From Rhodococcus tukisamuensis NBRC 100609 (GTDB lineage Bacteria > Actinomycetota > Actinomycetes > Mycobacteriales > Mycobacteriaceae), in assembly GCF_001894985.1 (NCBI RefSeq), contig NZ_BCXG01000009.1, forward strand, positions 118,285 to 182,284: 64,000 nt of DNA. The letters run 5' to 3'. Every line of letters starts with the position of its first letter. Positions within the stretch are counted from its first letter, which is position 1. A program made the translations under genes and the position numbers. Shown piece by piece: positions 19,449 through 28,570 of this stretch. The notes under the pieces are model-generated. The model had not been told where the DNA came from. It was given only the letters and a program-made list of their open reading frames with translations, and did no database searches.

Positions 19449-20651
19449 TCAGGCCTGTGGCGGATGGTCGGCGGGCACGAGGGGGACGGCGACCACCGGG
19501 CACAACGCCGCCAGTGCGAAGGCGGCGGGGAAGCCGAGCGCGGCGATCACCGCCCCGAACACCGGCGGCACCAGCGATGCCGCGAGGTACTGGCTGGTGT
19601 TCTGCGCGCCCAGCGCGCGACCGCTCCAGTACGGCCCGGAGATCTCCGCGACGGCCGTGAACGCGAGTCCGTTGTCGGCGACGGTGATCACCGACGCGAC
19701 CACCAGCAGCGCCACCGAGACGGGGGAGTCGAGCCAGTCGGTGACCGCCAGCGCGAACATGGCGACGGCGGCGGCGGCGGCGACCTGACGCAGCGGACCC
19801 ATCCGGCTGCCGACGCGGTCGGACCAGAAGCCCGCGGCGATGCGTCCGGCCGCGCCCAGCAGCTGGGTGAGGGTGATGAGGATGCCGGCGGACGCCGCGG
19901 ACCAGTGCCGGTCGGTCATCAGCCAGACCAGCGCGAACGTCCACACCAGGTACTGCGGCACCACCAGCAGCATGGAGACGCCGTGAATGCGCCAGAGCAC
20001 GGCCTGGTCGCGGTACGGGTTGTCGAGCAGGCCCTGCTCTGCCGCCGCGGCCCTGCTCGGTCGCGGCGGGTCGATCACGAACAGCAGGCAGGCCAGCGCC
20101 GCGACCGCGCAGATCGCGGCGGGCACCGCCAGCGCCCAGCCGATGCCGTGCGCCGCGGCCAGGCCGGGAATGGTCAGCGCGGCCACCGCGACGCCGAGCG
20201 GCAGGGCCATCTGACGCACGCCCATGGCGAAGCCGCGGCGGTGGGCCGGGAACCAGCCCACCACCACCCGGCCGCTGGCGGCGTTGGCGCTGGACGCCGC
20301 CATGCCGCCGAGCAGCAGGAAGATGCCCAGCGCGACGTAGGACGAGCTCGTCGCGGCGGCCGCCGCGGCCAGCGCGGTCGCGGTGAGCCCGATCGCCAGC
20401 ACCCGCCGTTCGCCGATCCGGTCGACGACGATGCCCCACGCGAAGAGCGTGAACAGGAAGCCGACGGTGGGCGCGGCCGCAATGAGCCCGGCCTGGGGCA
20501 GCGACATCCCCGTCTGCGTGGTCAGGGTGGGGATGAGGAACGCGGGGGCGTTGGAGAACACCGCGCCCGCGGCCTGGGCGAGGACGCCGAGGCCGAGCAT
20601 CGACCATCTGCGAGCGGCGGACAGCTGGCGGTCCGGGGTGACGTCGTTCAT
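19449..20651 (-). CDS. MFS transporter
   Basis: A 400-residue membrane protein with about 12 hydrophobic segments. It has the MFS signature between helices 2 and 3 (WGIVVDRIGERRVLAIG) and a second half-repeat motif near GFWSDRVGSRMGPLRQ. It occupies the place of an MFS gene between leuB and the FAH gene in mycobacteria. Substrate is unknown; metabolite or drug export are both possible. GTG 20657 is two codons upstream, but GGGA has better spacing to ATG 20651. Confidence 0.85.
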   Translation of the reverse strand: MNDVTPDRQLSAARRWSMLGLGVLAQAAGAVFSNAPAFLIPTLTTQTGMSLPQAGLIAAAPTVGFLFTLFAWGIVVDRIGERRVLAIGLTATALAAAAAATSSSYVALGIFLLLGGMAASSANAASGRVVVGWFPAHRRGFAMGVRQMALPLGVAVAALTIPGLAAAHGIGWALAVPAAICAVAALACLLFVIDPPRPSRAAAAEQGLLDNPYRDQAVLWRIHGVSMLLVVPQYLVWTFALVWLMTDRHWSAASAGILITLTQLLGAAGRIAAGFWSDRVGSRMGPLRQVAAAAAVAMFALAVTDWLDSPVSVALLVVASVITVADNGLAFTAVAEISGPYWSGRALGAQNTSQYLAASLVPPVFGAVIAALGFPAAFALAALCPVVAVPLVPADHPPQA

Positions 20652-20765
20652 CGGCACGTCCCAACATATGAAATAAAGATCTTACAAAGTGGATTAAGCC
20701 GCGAGTCTATACCCGCCCGGAGCCGCCCCGTGCCGGGGCAGGCGGGTGGGCCGCGGCACGGTCGA

Positions 20766-20771
20766 TAGACT
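20766..20771 (+). promoter_or_regulatory. -10 element of a leaderless FAH-family transcript
   Basis: TAGACT ends six bases before ATG 20778, with no ribosome binding site. Confidence 0.6.
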
Positions 20772-20777
20772 TCGCTC

Positions 20778-21551
20778 ATGCGCCTAGGTCGAATTGCCAG
20801 CCCGGACGGGGTCGCCTTTGTTTCCATCGAGGGGGAGGGCGATGCGCAGACGGCGAAGGAGATCGCCGAGCACCCCTTCGGGACACCCACCTTCACCGGC
20901 CGCAGCTGGCCCGTCGCGGACGTCCGACTGCTCGCCCCGATCCTTGCGAGCAAGGTCGTGTGCATCGGCAAGAACTACGCGGCGCATGCGGCCGAGATGG
21001 GCGGCGAGGCGCCCGAGGACCCGGTGATCTTCCTCAAGCCGAACACCTCGATCGTCGGCCCCGGCGCGCCGATCCTGTTGCCGCCCAGTTCGAACGAGGT
21101 TCACTACGAGGGTGAGCTGGCGATCGTGATCGGCCGCCCCTGCAAGGACGTGCCGGCCGCCAAGGCGCTGGACGTGGTGCTGGGCTACACCGTCGCCAAC
21201 GACGTCTCGGCCCGTGACCACCAGCGGCACGACGGCCAGTGGACGCGCGCGAAGGGGCACGACACCTTCTGCCCGCTCGGGCCCTGGATCGAGACCACGC
21301 TCGACGCGTCCGACCTGGAGATCAAGACCGAGGTGGGCGGCGAGGTCAAGCAGCGCAGCCGCACTTCGCTGCTCCTGCACGACATTCCGAAGATCATCGA
21401 GTGGGTCTCGGCCGTGATGACCCTGCTGCCCGGCGACGTCATCCTCACCGGCACGCCCGAGGGTGTGGGACCGATCGTGGCCGGCGACACCGTCAGCGTG
21501 ACCATCGAGGGAATCGGCACGCTCACCAACCCGGTGGCGGCCAAGGGCTGA
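20778..21551 (+). CDS. Fumarylacetoacetate hydrolase family protein
   Basis: A 257-residue FAH-fold enzyme. The metal-binding residues appear in VHYEGELAIVIG (Glu pair) and VANDVSARDHQ (Asp), with the lid-region residues in GKNYAAHAAEMGG. The ending LTGTPEGVGPIVAGDTV is characteristic. Members hydrolyse or decarboxylate 2-oxo acids such as oxaloacetate, acylpyruvates or homoprotocatechuate products, and the exact substrate cannot be read. It lies directly before gltX (82 bp), as in mycobacteria, and may share a transcript with it. Confidence 0.88.
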   Translation: MRLGRIASPDGVAFVSIEGEGDAQTAKEIAEHPFGTPTFTGRSWPVADVRLLAPILASKVVCIGKNYAAHAAEMGGEAPEDPVIFLKPNTSIVGPGAPILLPPSSNEVHYEGELAIVIGRPCKDVPAAKALDVVLGYTVANDVSARDHQRHDGQWTRAKGHDTFCPLGPWIETTLDASDLEIKTEVGGEVKQRSRTSLLLHDIPKIIEWVSAVMTLLPGDVILTGTPEGVGPIVAGDTVSVTIEGIGTLTNPVAAKG

Positions 21552-21633
21552 GCCCACGCATCGGATGCCACTGCGCTGGTGGCGGCGACTAGCCTGTAAG
21601 GGACCAATCCACCCTCGCAGACCCTAGTGAGCC

Positions 21634-23106
21634 ATGACCACCAGCGAAGTGCGCGTCCGATTCTGTCCGTCTCCCACCGGAACCCCGCATGTCGGGTTGA
21701 TCCGCACGGCCCTGTTCAACTGGGCCTACGCGCGGCATCACGGTGGCAAGTTCGTGTTCCGGATCGAGGACACCGACGCCGCCCGCGACTCGGAGGAGTC
21801 GTACCAGGCGATCCTCGACGCGCTGCGCTGGCTCGGCCTGACCTGGGACGAGGGTCCGGAGGTCGGCGGGCCGCACGAGCCGTACCGGCAGTCGCAGCGC
21901 CGCGACCTCCACCTCGAGGTGGTGGCCAAGCTGCTCGCCGCGGGTGAGGCCTACGAGTCCTTCTCGACGCCCGAGGAGGTGGAGGCCCGGCACAAGGCCG
22001 CCGGCCGCGACCCGAAGCTCGGCTACGACAACTTCGACCGTGACCTGACGGCCGAGCAGCGGCAGGCGTACCTCGACGAGGGCCGCAAGCCCGTGGTGCG
22101 CCTGCGGATGCCCGACCACGACCTGACGTGGCACGACCTGGTCCGCGGCGAGACCACCTTCAAGGCCGGCACGGTGCCGGACTTCGCCCTCACCCGTGGC
22201 AACGGCGTCCCGCTGTACACCCTGGTGAACCCCGTCGACGACGCGTTGATGAACATCACCCACGTGCTGCGTGGCGAGGACCTGTTGTCCTCCACGCCGC
22301 GTCAGCTGGCCCTCTACGAGGCGATGCAGCGCATCGGGGTGGCCGAGTCCACCCCCGAGTTCGGGCACCTGCCGTTCGTGATGGGACAGGGCAACAAGAA
22401 GCTCTCCAAGCGCGACCCCGAGTCGAACCTGTTCATCCACCGCGACCGCGGGTTCATCCCCGAGGGCCTGCTCAACTACCTGGCGCTGCTGGGCTGGAGC
22501 ATCGCGGACGACCACGACGTGTTCAGCCTCGCCGAGATGGTCGAGGCCTTCGACATCTCGAAGGTGAACTCCAATCCGGCCCGGTTCGACCAGAAGAAGG
22601 CCGACGCCATCAACGCGGAGCAGATCCGGTTGCTGGCCCCCGAGGACTTCTCCGGCCGTCTGCGCGAGTTCCTGACGATGCACGGCCACTCGGTGGACTC
22701 CGTGGACGCCCAGGCCTTCGACGTCGCGGCGGACCTCGTGCAGACCCGCATCGTGGTGCTGTCCGACGCGTGGGACCTGTTGAAGTTTCTCTTCGTCGAC
22801 GAGTCCGGGTTCGCGATCGACCCCGCGGCCGCCGCCAAGAACCTCGGCGCCGATTCCGCGCCCGTGCTGGACGCCACGATCGCCGCGCTGGACGCGTTGG
22901 AGACGTGGGCGACCGCGGACCTGGAGGAGTCGCTCAAGGGCGCCCTGATCGACGGTCTGGAACTCAAGCCGCGCAAGGCGTTCGCCCCGGTGCGCGTCGC
23001 GGTGACCGGGTCCCACATCAGCCCGCCGCTGTACGAGTCGATGGAACTGCTCGGTCGCGAGAAGACGCTCGGCCGGCTGCGTTCCGCCCGCGCCCAGCTC
23101 GGGTAA
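21634..23106 (+). CDS. gltX: Glutamyl-tRNA synthetase
   Basis: This 490-residue class I synthetase charges tRNA-Glu. The HIGH-like motif is [14 protein letters not shown] near residue 13 and the KMSKS-like motif is KKLSKRD near residue 255. The N-terminal catalytic half is followed by a helical anticodon-binding domain. Two tRNA-Glu genes and one tRNA-Gln lie just downstream. No GlnRS is seen in the window. In this lineage tRNA-Gln is normally misacylated by GltX and corrected by GatCAB, so the enzyme probably serves both tRNAs. Confidence 0.95.
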   Translation: MTTSEVRVRFCPSPTGTPHVGLIRTALFNWAYARHHGGKFVFRIEDTDAARDSEESYQAILDALRWLGLTWDEGPEVGGPHEPYRQSQRRDLHLEVVAKLLAAGEAYESFSTPEEVEARHKAAGRDPKLGYDNFDRDLTAEQRQAYLDEGRKPVVRLRMPDHDLTWHDLVRGETTFKAGTVPDFALTRGNGVPLYTLVNPVDDALMNITHVLRGEDLLSSTPRQLALYEAMQRIGVAESTPEFGHLPFVMGQGNKKLSKRDPESNLFIHRDRGFIPEGLLNYLALLGWSIADDHDVFSLAEMVEAFDISKVNSNPARFDQKKADAINAEQIRLLAPEDFSGRLREFLTMHGHSVDSVDAQAFDVAADLVQTRIVVLSDAWDLLKFLFVDESGFAIDPAAAAKNLGADSAPVLDATIAALDALETWATADLEESLKGALIDGLELKPRKAFAPVRVAVTGSHISPPLYESMELLGREKTLGRLRSARAQLG

Positions 23107-23122
23107 ATAGCTTCCGATTGGC

Positions 23123-23151
23123 GGTCAGAGGGCAAATTTAGCCCTCTGACC
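23123..23151 (+). terminator. Terminator after gltX
   Basis: A perfect 11-bp stem (23123-23133 with 23141-23151) has the loop AAATTTA. Confidence 0.8.
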
Positions 23152-23247
23152 AGCCGATTTGGAGAAACGGTGGGGGGCTTTGATAGTGTTCTCCTCGTTG
23201 GAAGGGAGCGGCCAAGCCGAGAGGCAAGGACGAGCCCGGAACAGCAT

Positions 23248-23319
23248 TGGGGTATGGTGTAATTGGCAACACAGCGGTTTCTGGTACCGCCATTCTAGGT
23301 TCGAGTCCTGGTACCCCAG
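23248..23319 (+). tRNA. tRNA-Gln (anticodon CTG)
   Basis: The 72-nt sequence folds as a cloverleaf. The acceptor stem is TGGGGTA with TACCCCA, the anticodon arm GCGGT-TTCTGGT-ACCGC carries CTG, and the T-loop is GTTCGAGTC. Discriminator is G and CCA is not encoded. Confidence 0.93.
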
Positions 23320-23483
23320 CGGAGAGTTCAGCCAATTTCGGTTTGACACCGATTTTGACTCTGAACTCCGGCCAGCTAAGCTAGCCGAGCTTCCACCGTT
23401 GATCTGATCCGACAGGATCTTGTCGAAATCGGAAGAGTTCCACCGTGTCGCGAGCATGTGGCGGCGCACCTTGAAAATGTTCT

Positions 23484-23559
23484 GGCCCCGTCGTCTAGCG
23501 GCCTAGGACGCCGCCCTCTCAAGGCGGTAGCGCGGGTTCGAATCCCGTCGGGGCTACCA
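23484..23559 (+). tRNA. tRNA-Glu (anticodon CTC), copy 1, CCA encoded
   Basis: The acceptor stem is GGCCCCG with CGGGGCT, the anticodon arm CCGCC-CTCTCAA-GGCGG carries CTC, and the T-loop is GTTCGAATC. The discriminator A at 23556 is followed by an encoded CCA. Confidence 0.93.
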
Positions 23560-23566
23560 GGGAATT

Positions 23567-23599
23567 GCCCTCCGATCAGCGATCGGGGGGTTTTCTTTT
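23567..23599 (+). terminator. Intrinsic terminator after tRNA-Glu copy 1
   Basis: CCGATC/GATCGG extended by CCT/GGG forms the stem around AGC, followed by the T-rich tract 23591-23599. Confidence 0.8.
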
Positions 23600-23676
23600 G
23601 GGCGCAGGGTTTCATCCCTGACGCAGGTACCACCCAAGTTCCACGCATCACCGAGATCACGCACCATCAAGTTCCT

Positions 23677-23749
23677 GGCCCCGTCGTCTAGCGGCCTAGG
23701 ACGCCGCCCTCTCAAGGCGGTAGCGCGGGTTCGAATCCCGTCGGGGCTA
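23677..23749 (+). tRNA. tRNA-Glu (anticodon CTC), copy 2, CCA not encoded
   Basis: The mature 73-nt sequence is identical to copy 1, but the discriminator is followed by CAA, so CCA must be added after transcription. Confidence 0.92.
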
Positions 23750-23755
23750 CAAATC

Positions 23756-23793
23756 GAGAGAGACCCTCCGGCTCACGCCGGGGGGTCTCTCTC
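23756..23793 (+). terminator. Terminator after tRNA-Glu copy 2
   Basis: A long stem (GAGAGAGACCCTCCGGC paired with 23777-23793) closes on a TCAC loop. It lies shortly before the convergent DUF5302 gene and may serve both sides. Confidence 0.8.
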
Positions 23794-23816
23794 GTTGTGT
23801 CACGCGGTGATACGGC

Positions 23817-23984
23817 CTATCCGCTCTTGCGGCGGAATTCTCGCTTGTGGTCCGCCGGTCCGTGCGTGTGATGGATCTTCGAGTCGCCGGCGGTGGCGGC
23901 TCCCGGACCCGCGCTCTTCTCGTTCTTGCGGTCGAGCGCCTCGCGGAACTGCTGCTTGATCTGTTCGTTCTCGGACTCGGTCAC
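23817..23984 (-). CDS. DUF5302 family small protein
   Basis: A 55-residue hydrophilic protein, MTESENEQIKQQFREALDRK at its start and HKREFRRKSG at its end. AGGAGG lies nine bases before GTG 23984, a strong ribosome binding site. Small highly charged proteins of this family are common in actinobacteria and their function is unknown. A different frame over the same bases gives an 83-residue reading that looks random and was not accepted. Confidence 0.8.
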   Translation of the reverse strand: MTESENEQIKQQFREALDRKNEKSAGPGAATAGDSKIHHTHGPADHKREFRRKSG

Positions 23985-24061
23985 GATGCGTTCCTCCTGT
24001 TTGTCGGTCGCATCGTGACCGTACCGCGGTAAGGGCCTCGGGGCCCGTCAATTACCCGTGG

Positions 24062-24559
24062 TCACAGGTACTGCGCGGTGGTGCCGCCGATCGGCAGCTC
24101 GGGCAGGCCGAGCTTGCGGTGGTCCCAGGACCGCACCCGCTCCGGCCTGACCCGCACCGCCACACGCTTGTGCAGCATCATCTCGATGGCCGGGTCGACG
24201 TCCGTGGTGTACGGGCCGGTGTAGCGCTCCCAGATGCTCACTCCGACCTGCCACAGCGCGTCGGCGTCGTCGACGATCTCGGCGGTGCCCTCGAAGGACA
24301 CGCCACGCAGGGTGTCGTAGGTCTGGCCGTCCTCGATCATCACGGTGATCCGGTTGTCGCGTCGGAGGTTCACGGCCTTCTGGGACTTGGACTTCGTCTC
24401 GAACCACAGTTCGCCGTCGATCAGCGCGTACCACATGGCGATCAGGTGCGGGGCACCGTTCGGGCCGACAGTGGCCATGGTGGCGACTCGGCTGCGCTCG
24501 ACGAATTGCGTGATCTCGGTATCAGCCATCGTGATCTGAGATCGTTGGTTGGTGCCCAC
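24062..24559 (-). CDS. PPOX-class / FDOR-like flavin- or F420-binding protein
   Basis: A 165-residue split-barrel protein of the pyridoxamine 5'-phosphate oxidase-like group (FVERSRVATMATVGPNGAPH, MWYALIDGELWFETKSKSQK, DTLRGVSFEGTAEIV). Mycobacterial relatives in the same place begin MGTKQRA and belong to the flavin/deazaflavin oxidoreductases. The GTG 24559 start (MGTNQRSQ) was chosen because GGAGG lies eight bases upstream, better than ATG 24529, which has none. It may bind F420, whose synthesis gene fbiD is at 31.8 kb; the reaction is unknown. Confidence 0.82.
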   Translation of the reverse strand: MGTNQRSQITMADTEITQFVERSRVATMATVGPNGAPHLIAMWYALIDGELWFETKSKSQKAVNLRRDNRITVMIEDGQTYDTLRGVSFEGTAEIVDDADALWQVGVSIWERYTGPYTTDVDPAIEMMLHKRVAVRVRPERVRSWDHRKLGLPELPIGGTTAQYL

Positions 24560-24646
24560 TGCGAGGTCCTCCATGGGGATCGGAATCTGTTTCTCGCATG
24601 CACTGTGCCACGGCATGGGCCACGGCACAGTGGTTCTCGGTGGGCG

Positions 24647-24684
24647 CCCCGGAGGCGTCCCCGGGTGAGGGGGCGCCTCCGGGG
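24647..24684 (-). terminator. Terminator after the IclR-family gene
   Basis: A 16-bp stem with one or two non-Watson-Crick positions (24647-24662 with 24669-24684) starts three bases after the stop codon. Confidence 0.75.
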
Positions 24685-24686
24685 AG

Positions 24687-25406
24687 TCAGAGCCGCTTGT
24701 GCAGCGCCTCGGCCGCCGCTAGCAGGTCGGCCGCCCAGCGGGCACCCGGCCGACGGCCCATCCGGTCGATGGGGCCGGAGACGGAGATCGCGGCGATCAC
24801 GACGCCGGCGCGGTCGCGCACGGGTGCGGCCACGCTCGCGACGCCTGCCTCGCGCTCGGCCGCGCTCTGTGCCCATCCGCGCTTGCGTATCTCGACGAGC
24901 ACCCGCTCGCTGAACAGTGCGTCGGCGAGGACGGTCCGCTGCACCTGGGGGTCCGCCCACGCGAGCAGCACCTTGGCGCCGGAGCCTGCCGTCATCGGCA
25001 GCCGGGCGCCGACGAGCACGGTGTCGCGCAGGCCGGTCGGCGGTTCCATGGCCGCGATGCAGACGCGCTGCAGGCCCTCGCGCCGGTACAGCTGGACGCT
25101 CTCGCCGGTGATCTCGCGAAGGCGGGGCAGGATGAGTGACGCCGCCTCGAGCAGGCTGTCGTGGGCGGTGGGGGCAAGCTCCGCGAGCCCGGGGCCGGGG
25201 CGCCACAACCCGTCGCCGTCGCGGGCCAGGAGTCGGTGGACCTCCAGGCCGACTGCGAGTCGGTGGGCCGTCGCTCGGGGCAGTCCGGTGCGGGCACACA
25301 GTTCGCCCAGATTGCACGGCTGCTCGGCCACTGCGTACAGGACCGCCATTGCCTTGTCGAGCACCCCGATCCCGCTGGCAGCGGGAGGGCCGCTATGCTG
25401 TCTCAT
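24687..25406 (-). CDS. ltbR: IclR family regulator of leucine genes (LtbR/LeuR-like)
   Basis: A 239-residue regulator. The winged helix (GIGVLDKAMAVLYAVAEQPC, LGELCARTGLPRATAHRL) occupies residues 10-65 and the IclR effector domain follows (SVQLYRREGLQRVCIAAMEP, GSGAKVLLAWAD, VASVAAPVRDRAGVVIAAIS). It is divergent from leuCD. The homologue in this position in corynebacteria (LtbR) represses leuB, leuCD and tryptophan genes, so control of leuCD here is likely but inferred. A -10 element lies six bases before ATG 25406. Confidence 0.87.
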   Translation of the reverse strand: MRQHSGPPAASGIGVLDKAMAVLYAVAEQPCNLGELCARTGLPRATAHRLAVGLEVHRLLARDGDGLWRPGPGLAELAPTAHDSLLEAASLILPRLREITGESVQLYRREGLQRVCIAAMEPPTGLRDTVLVGARLPMTAGSGAKVLLAWADPQVQRTVLADALFSERVLVEIRKRGWAQSAAEREAGVASVAAPVRDRAGVVIAAISVSGPIDRMGRRPGARWAADLLAAAEALHKRL

Positions 25407-25412
25407 AGGTCG

Positions 25413-25418
25413 ATACTA
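25413..25418 (-). promoter_or_regulatory. -10 element of a leaderless IclR-gene transcript
   Basis: On the minus strand TAGTAT ends six bases before ATG 25406. It lies in the region shared with the leuC promoter, so the regulator could control itself and leuC from one operator. Confidence 0.6.
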
Positions 25419-25543
25419 TCTTCTCGAATGCTGAGATGGAAGCTCGGGACGGTTCGCCCGCGAACCGAGAGATGATGGGTGTCGGAGGTTGCCGAGGCCC
25501 GGCAGGACCTTCGGCCCGGACGAATCACGAAGAGGTGGAGAGC

Positions 25544-26968
25544 ATGGCGAGCACAGGACGCACCCTGGCGGAGAAGGTGTGGGACGACCACGTCGTCGTC
25601 AAGGGTGAGGGCGAGGGTTCCGGGCGTAATCCCGACCTCATCTACATCGACCTGCATCTGGTGCACGAGGTGACCAGCCCGCAGGCCTTCGACGGGCTCC
25701 GGCTCGCGGGCCGCCCGTTGCGGCGCCCGGATCTCACGATCGCCACCGAGGACCACAACGTGCCCACCGTGGACATCGACAAGCCGATCGCCGACCCGGT
25801 CTCGCGCACCCAGGTCGAGACCCTCCGCCGCAACTGCGAGGAGTTCGGTGTGCGCCTGCACCCGATGGGCGACCTGGACCAGGGCATCGTGCACGTGGTC
25901 GGCCCCCAGCTGGGTCTGACCCAGCCCGGCATGACCGTCGTGTGCGGTGACAGCCACACCTCGACGCACGGCGCCTTCGGTGCCCTCGCAATGGGAATCG
26001 GCACCAGCGAGGTGGAGCACGTGATGGCGACGCAGACGCTGTCGCTGCGCCCCTTCAAGACGATGGCCGTCACCGTCGACGGCGAGCTGCAGCCCGGGGT
26101 TACGAGCAAGGACCTGATCCTCGCCGTGATCGCGAAGATCGGCACCGGCGGCGGTCAGGGCTACGTGCTCGAGTACCGCGGCGAGGCCATCCGGAAGCTG
26201 TCGATGGAAGCGCGAATGACCATCTGCAACATGTCCATCGAGGCGGGCGCACGGGCCGGCATGATCGCGCCCGACGAGACGACCTACGAGTTCATCAAGG
26301 GTCGCCCGCACGCTCCGCAGGGTGCGGACTGGGATGCGGCCGTGGCGGCCTGGTCACAGCTGAAGACCGACGACGACGCGGTGTTCGACAACGAGGTGCG
26401 CATCGACGCGAACACGTTGACCCCGTTCGTCACCTGGGGCACCAATCCGGGGCAGGGCGCCCCCCTCGGTGAGTCGGTGCCGAACCCGGCGGACATCGTC
26501 GACGAGGGCGAGCGGGCCTCGGCCGAGAAGGCGTTGGCCTACATGGGCCTGGAGGCGGGCACACCGCTGCGTGAGGTCGCCGTGGACACCGTGTTCGTCG
26601 GATCCTGCACCAACGGGCGCATCGAGGATCTTCGTGAGGTGGCGAGCGTGCTGGAGGGTCGCAAGGTGGCCGACGGCGTGCGGATGCTCATCGTCCCGGG
26701 CTCGATGCGGGTGCGGGTCGAGGCCGAGAAGGAGGGCCTGGGCGAGATTTTCACCGCCGCGGGAGCGGAGTGGCGGCAGGCCGGCTGCTCGATGTGCCTC
26801 GGCATGAACCCGGACCAGTTGGCGCCGGGGGAGCGATCGGCGTCGACCTCCAACCGCAACTTCGAGGGTCGGCAGGGCAAGGGCGGGCGCACTCACCTGG
26901 TCTCCCCGCTGGTGGCGGCGGCGACGGCGGTGCGCGGCACGCTGTCCGCACCGGCCGACCTGGACTGA
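25544..26968 (+). CDS. leuC: 3-Isopropylmalate dehydratase large subunit
   Basis: The 474-residue 4Fe-4S aconitase-family subunit isomerises 2- to 3-isopropylmalate. N-terminal [12 protein letters not shown], the substrate motif [19 protein letters not shown], and the three cluster cysteines ([14 protein letters not shown] and [12 protein letters not shown]) are all present. ATG 25544 follows GAGGTGGAG; a longer in-frame start at 25436 would run through the promoter region. It forms an operon with leuD 30 bp downstream. Confidence 0.95.
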   Translation: MASTGRTLAEKVWDDHVVVKGEGEGSGRNPDLIYIDLHLVHEVTSPQAFDGLRLAGRPLRRPDLTIATEDHNVPTVDIDKPIADPVSRTQVETLRRNCEEFGVRLHPMGDLDQGIVHVVGPQLGLTQPGMTVVCGDSHTSTHGAFGALAMGIGTSEVEHVMATQTLSLRPFKTMAVTVDGELQPGVTSKDLILAVIAKIGTGGGQGYVLEYRGEAIRKLSMEARMTICNMSIEAGARAGMIAPDETTYEFIKGRPHAPQGADWDAAVAAWSQLKTDDDAVFDNEVRIDANTLTPFVTWGTNPGQGAPLGESVPNPADIVDEGERASAEKALAYMGLEAGTPLREVAVDTVFVGSCTNGRIEDLREVASVLEGRKVADGVRMLIVPGSMRVRVEAEKEGLGEIFTAAGAEWRQAGCSMCLGMNPDQLAPGERSASTSNRNFEGRQGKGGRTHLVSPLVAAATAVRGTLSAPADLD

Positions 26969-26998
26969 AGACCACTTCGAACGACAGGAGATATCTCG

Positions 26999-27610
26999 AT
27001 GGAAGCCTTTACGACTCACACGGGCATCGGCGTCCCCCTGCGGCGGTCCAATGTCGACACCGACCAGATCATTCCGGCGGTCTTCCTAAAGCGCGTCACG
27101 CGTACCGGTTTCGAGGACGGGTTGTTCGCCGCCTGGCGTAACGACCCCGGGTTCATCCTCAACATCCAGCCCTACGACAGGGGTTCGGTTCTGGTGGCCG
27201 GCCCGGACTTCGGCACCGGCTCCTCCCGCGAGCACGCGGTGTGGGCACTCTCGGACTTCGGATTTCGGGTTGTGATCGCATCTCGCTTCGCAGACATCTT
27301 CCGCGGCAACGCCGGCAAGGCGGGTCTGCTGGCGGCTCAGGTGGAGCAGTCCGACGTCGAGTTGCTCTGGAAGGCACTCGAAGAGCAGCCCGGTCTCGAA
27401 GTTGTCGTGGATCTCACAGAGCGCACCGTCACAGCCGGAACGTTGGTGGTGCCCTTCACGATTGACGACTACACGCGGTGGCGTCTGCTCGAGGGTCTCG
27501 ACGACATCGGATTGACGTTGCGCCAGGTAGACGCCATTTCCAGCTTCGAAAAGTCAAGGCCTTCATGGAAACCGGTCACCCTTCCGGCCCGGGTGGACGA
27601 CGCGAACTGA
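26999..27610 (+). CDS. leuD: 3-Isopropylmalate dehydratase small subunit
   Basis: A 203-residue swivel-domain subunit. Typical pieces are [20 protein letters not shown] at the N-terminus and [17 protein letters not shown] near residue 65. It completes the active site of LeuC. CAGGAG lies upstream of ATG 26999. Confidence 0.95.
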   Translation: MEAFTTHTGIGVPLRRSNVDTDQIIPAVFLKRVTRTGFEDGLFAAWRNDPGFILNIQPYDRGSVLVAGPDFGTGSSREHAVWALSDFGFRVVIASRFADIFRGNAGKAGLLAAQVEQSDVELLWKALEEQPGLEVVVDLTERTVTAGTLVVPFTIDDYTRWRLLEGLDDIGLTLRQVDAISSFEKSRPSWKPVTLPARVDDAN

Positions 27611-27645
27611 TGTGACGGGCTAACCAAAAACGGGTACCGTCCGGT

Positions 27646-27686
27646 GTGCCACGCCACTGAGAGCGGCATGAGAATTGGCGTGGCAC
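27646..27686 (+). terminator. Terminator after leuD
   Basis: A perfect 11-bp stem (27646-27656 with 27676-27686) around a 19-nt loop, 36 bases after the leuD stop and before hupB. Confidence 0.65.
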
Positions 27687-27766
27687 ATAGACTCCTGCTC
27701 TTTTCAGGTTTACCGTGATTCATAGTCGGTCCGACAATGGGCCATTTGGTTTGCGGAGGAATTTCC

Positions 27767-28474
27767 ATGAACAAGGCAGAGCTCATTGATCAGCTCACCG
27801 AGCGACTGAACTCGGACAGGCGCGGCGCGACGGAGGCCGTCGAGCACATCGTCGACATCATCGTCCGCGCGGTGCACTCCGGTGAGAACGTGACGATCAC
27901 CGGCTTCGGTGTCTTCGAGCAGCGTCGGCGCGCGGCCCGAGTGGCCCGCAACCCGCGCACCGGCGAGACCGTCAAGGTCAAGCCGACCTCGGTGCCCGCC
28001 TTCCGCCCCGGCGCTCAGTTCAAGGCCGTAATCGCGGGCAAGCAGAAGCTTCCCGCCAGCGGCCCGGCCGTCAAGCGTGGCTCCGCGGCAGCGGCTCCGG
28101 CCAAGAAGGCAGCGGCGAAGAAGACCGCGGCCAAGAAGGCGGCGCCCGCGAAGAAGGTGACGCCGGCCAAGAAGGCGGCGCCCGCGAAGAAGACGGTCGC
28201 GAAGAAGGTGACGCCCGCCAAGGTGACACCGGCCAAGAAGGCAGCGCCCGCGAAGAAGACGGTCGCGAAGAAGGTGACGCCGGCCAAGAAGGCAGCGCCC
28301 GCGAAGAAGACCGTTGTGAAGAAGGCAGCGGCACCGGCCAAGAAGACGGTCGCGAAGAAGGTGACGCCGGCCAAGAAGGCTGCGCCGGCCAAGAAGACCG
28401 TCGCCAAGAAGGCCGCACCGGCCAAGAAGGCGCCCGCGAAGAAGGCACCTGCCAAGAAGGCTGCGCGCAAGTAG
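27767..28474 (+). CDS. hupB: Nucleoid protein HupB with Lys/Ala/Pro-rich tail
   Basis: The 235-residue protein has an N-terminal HU domain ([40 protein letters not shown]; residues 1-90) and a long histone-H1-like tail of PAKK, AAKK and [11 protein letters not shown] repeats (about 110-235). It compacts DNA, and in mycobacteria the tail is acetylated and contributes to iron-linked regulation. ATG 27767 has CGGAGGA seven bases upstream; an ATG at 27737 has no signal. Confidence 0.95.
   Translation: MNKAELIDQLTERLNSDRRGATEAVEHIVDIIVRAVHSGENVTITGFGVFEQRRRAARVARNPRTGETVKVKPTSVPAFRPGAQFKAVIAGKQKLPASGPAVKRGSAAAAPAKKAAAKKTAAKKAAPAKKVTPAKKAAPAKKTVAKKVTPAKVTPAKKAAPAKKTVAKKVTPAKKAAPAKKTVVKKAAAPAKKTVAKKVTPAKKAAPAKKTVAKKAAPAKKAPAKKAPAKKAARK
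28100..28470 (+). repeat. Degenerate tandem repeats encoding the HupB tail
   Basis: Units combining GCCAAGAAGGC, GCGCCCGCGAAGAAGAC and GTCGCGAAGAAGGTGACGCC recur several times. The array is prone to length change. Confidence 0.8.
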
Positions 28475-28500
28475 ACCGACTGTGCACGCGCCGGCGTGCT

Positions 28501-28542
28501 GATCAGGGGCGGCCACGGGAATTCCCGGGGCCGCCCCTGATT
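28501..28542. terminator. Bidirectional terminator, hupB / mutT1
   Basis: TCAGGGGCGGCC (28503-28514) pairs with 28529-28540 around an inner CGGG/CCCG stem, between convergent genes. Confidence 0.85.
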
Positions 28543-28570
28543 CATGTCTGCGGCTGTCTCTGCGGCGCTC

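Noticed and set aside
23800..24051. An 83-codon minus-strand frame
   Set aside because: The overlapping frame at 23817-23984 has AGGAGG and a recognisable DUF5302 sequence.
28100..28470. Repeat array that could be taken for CRISPR
   Set aside because: Repeats are in frame, degenerate, without unique spacers, and encode the HupB tail.
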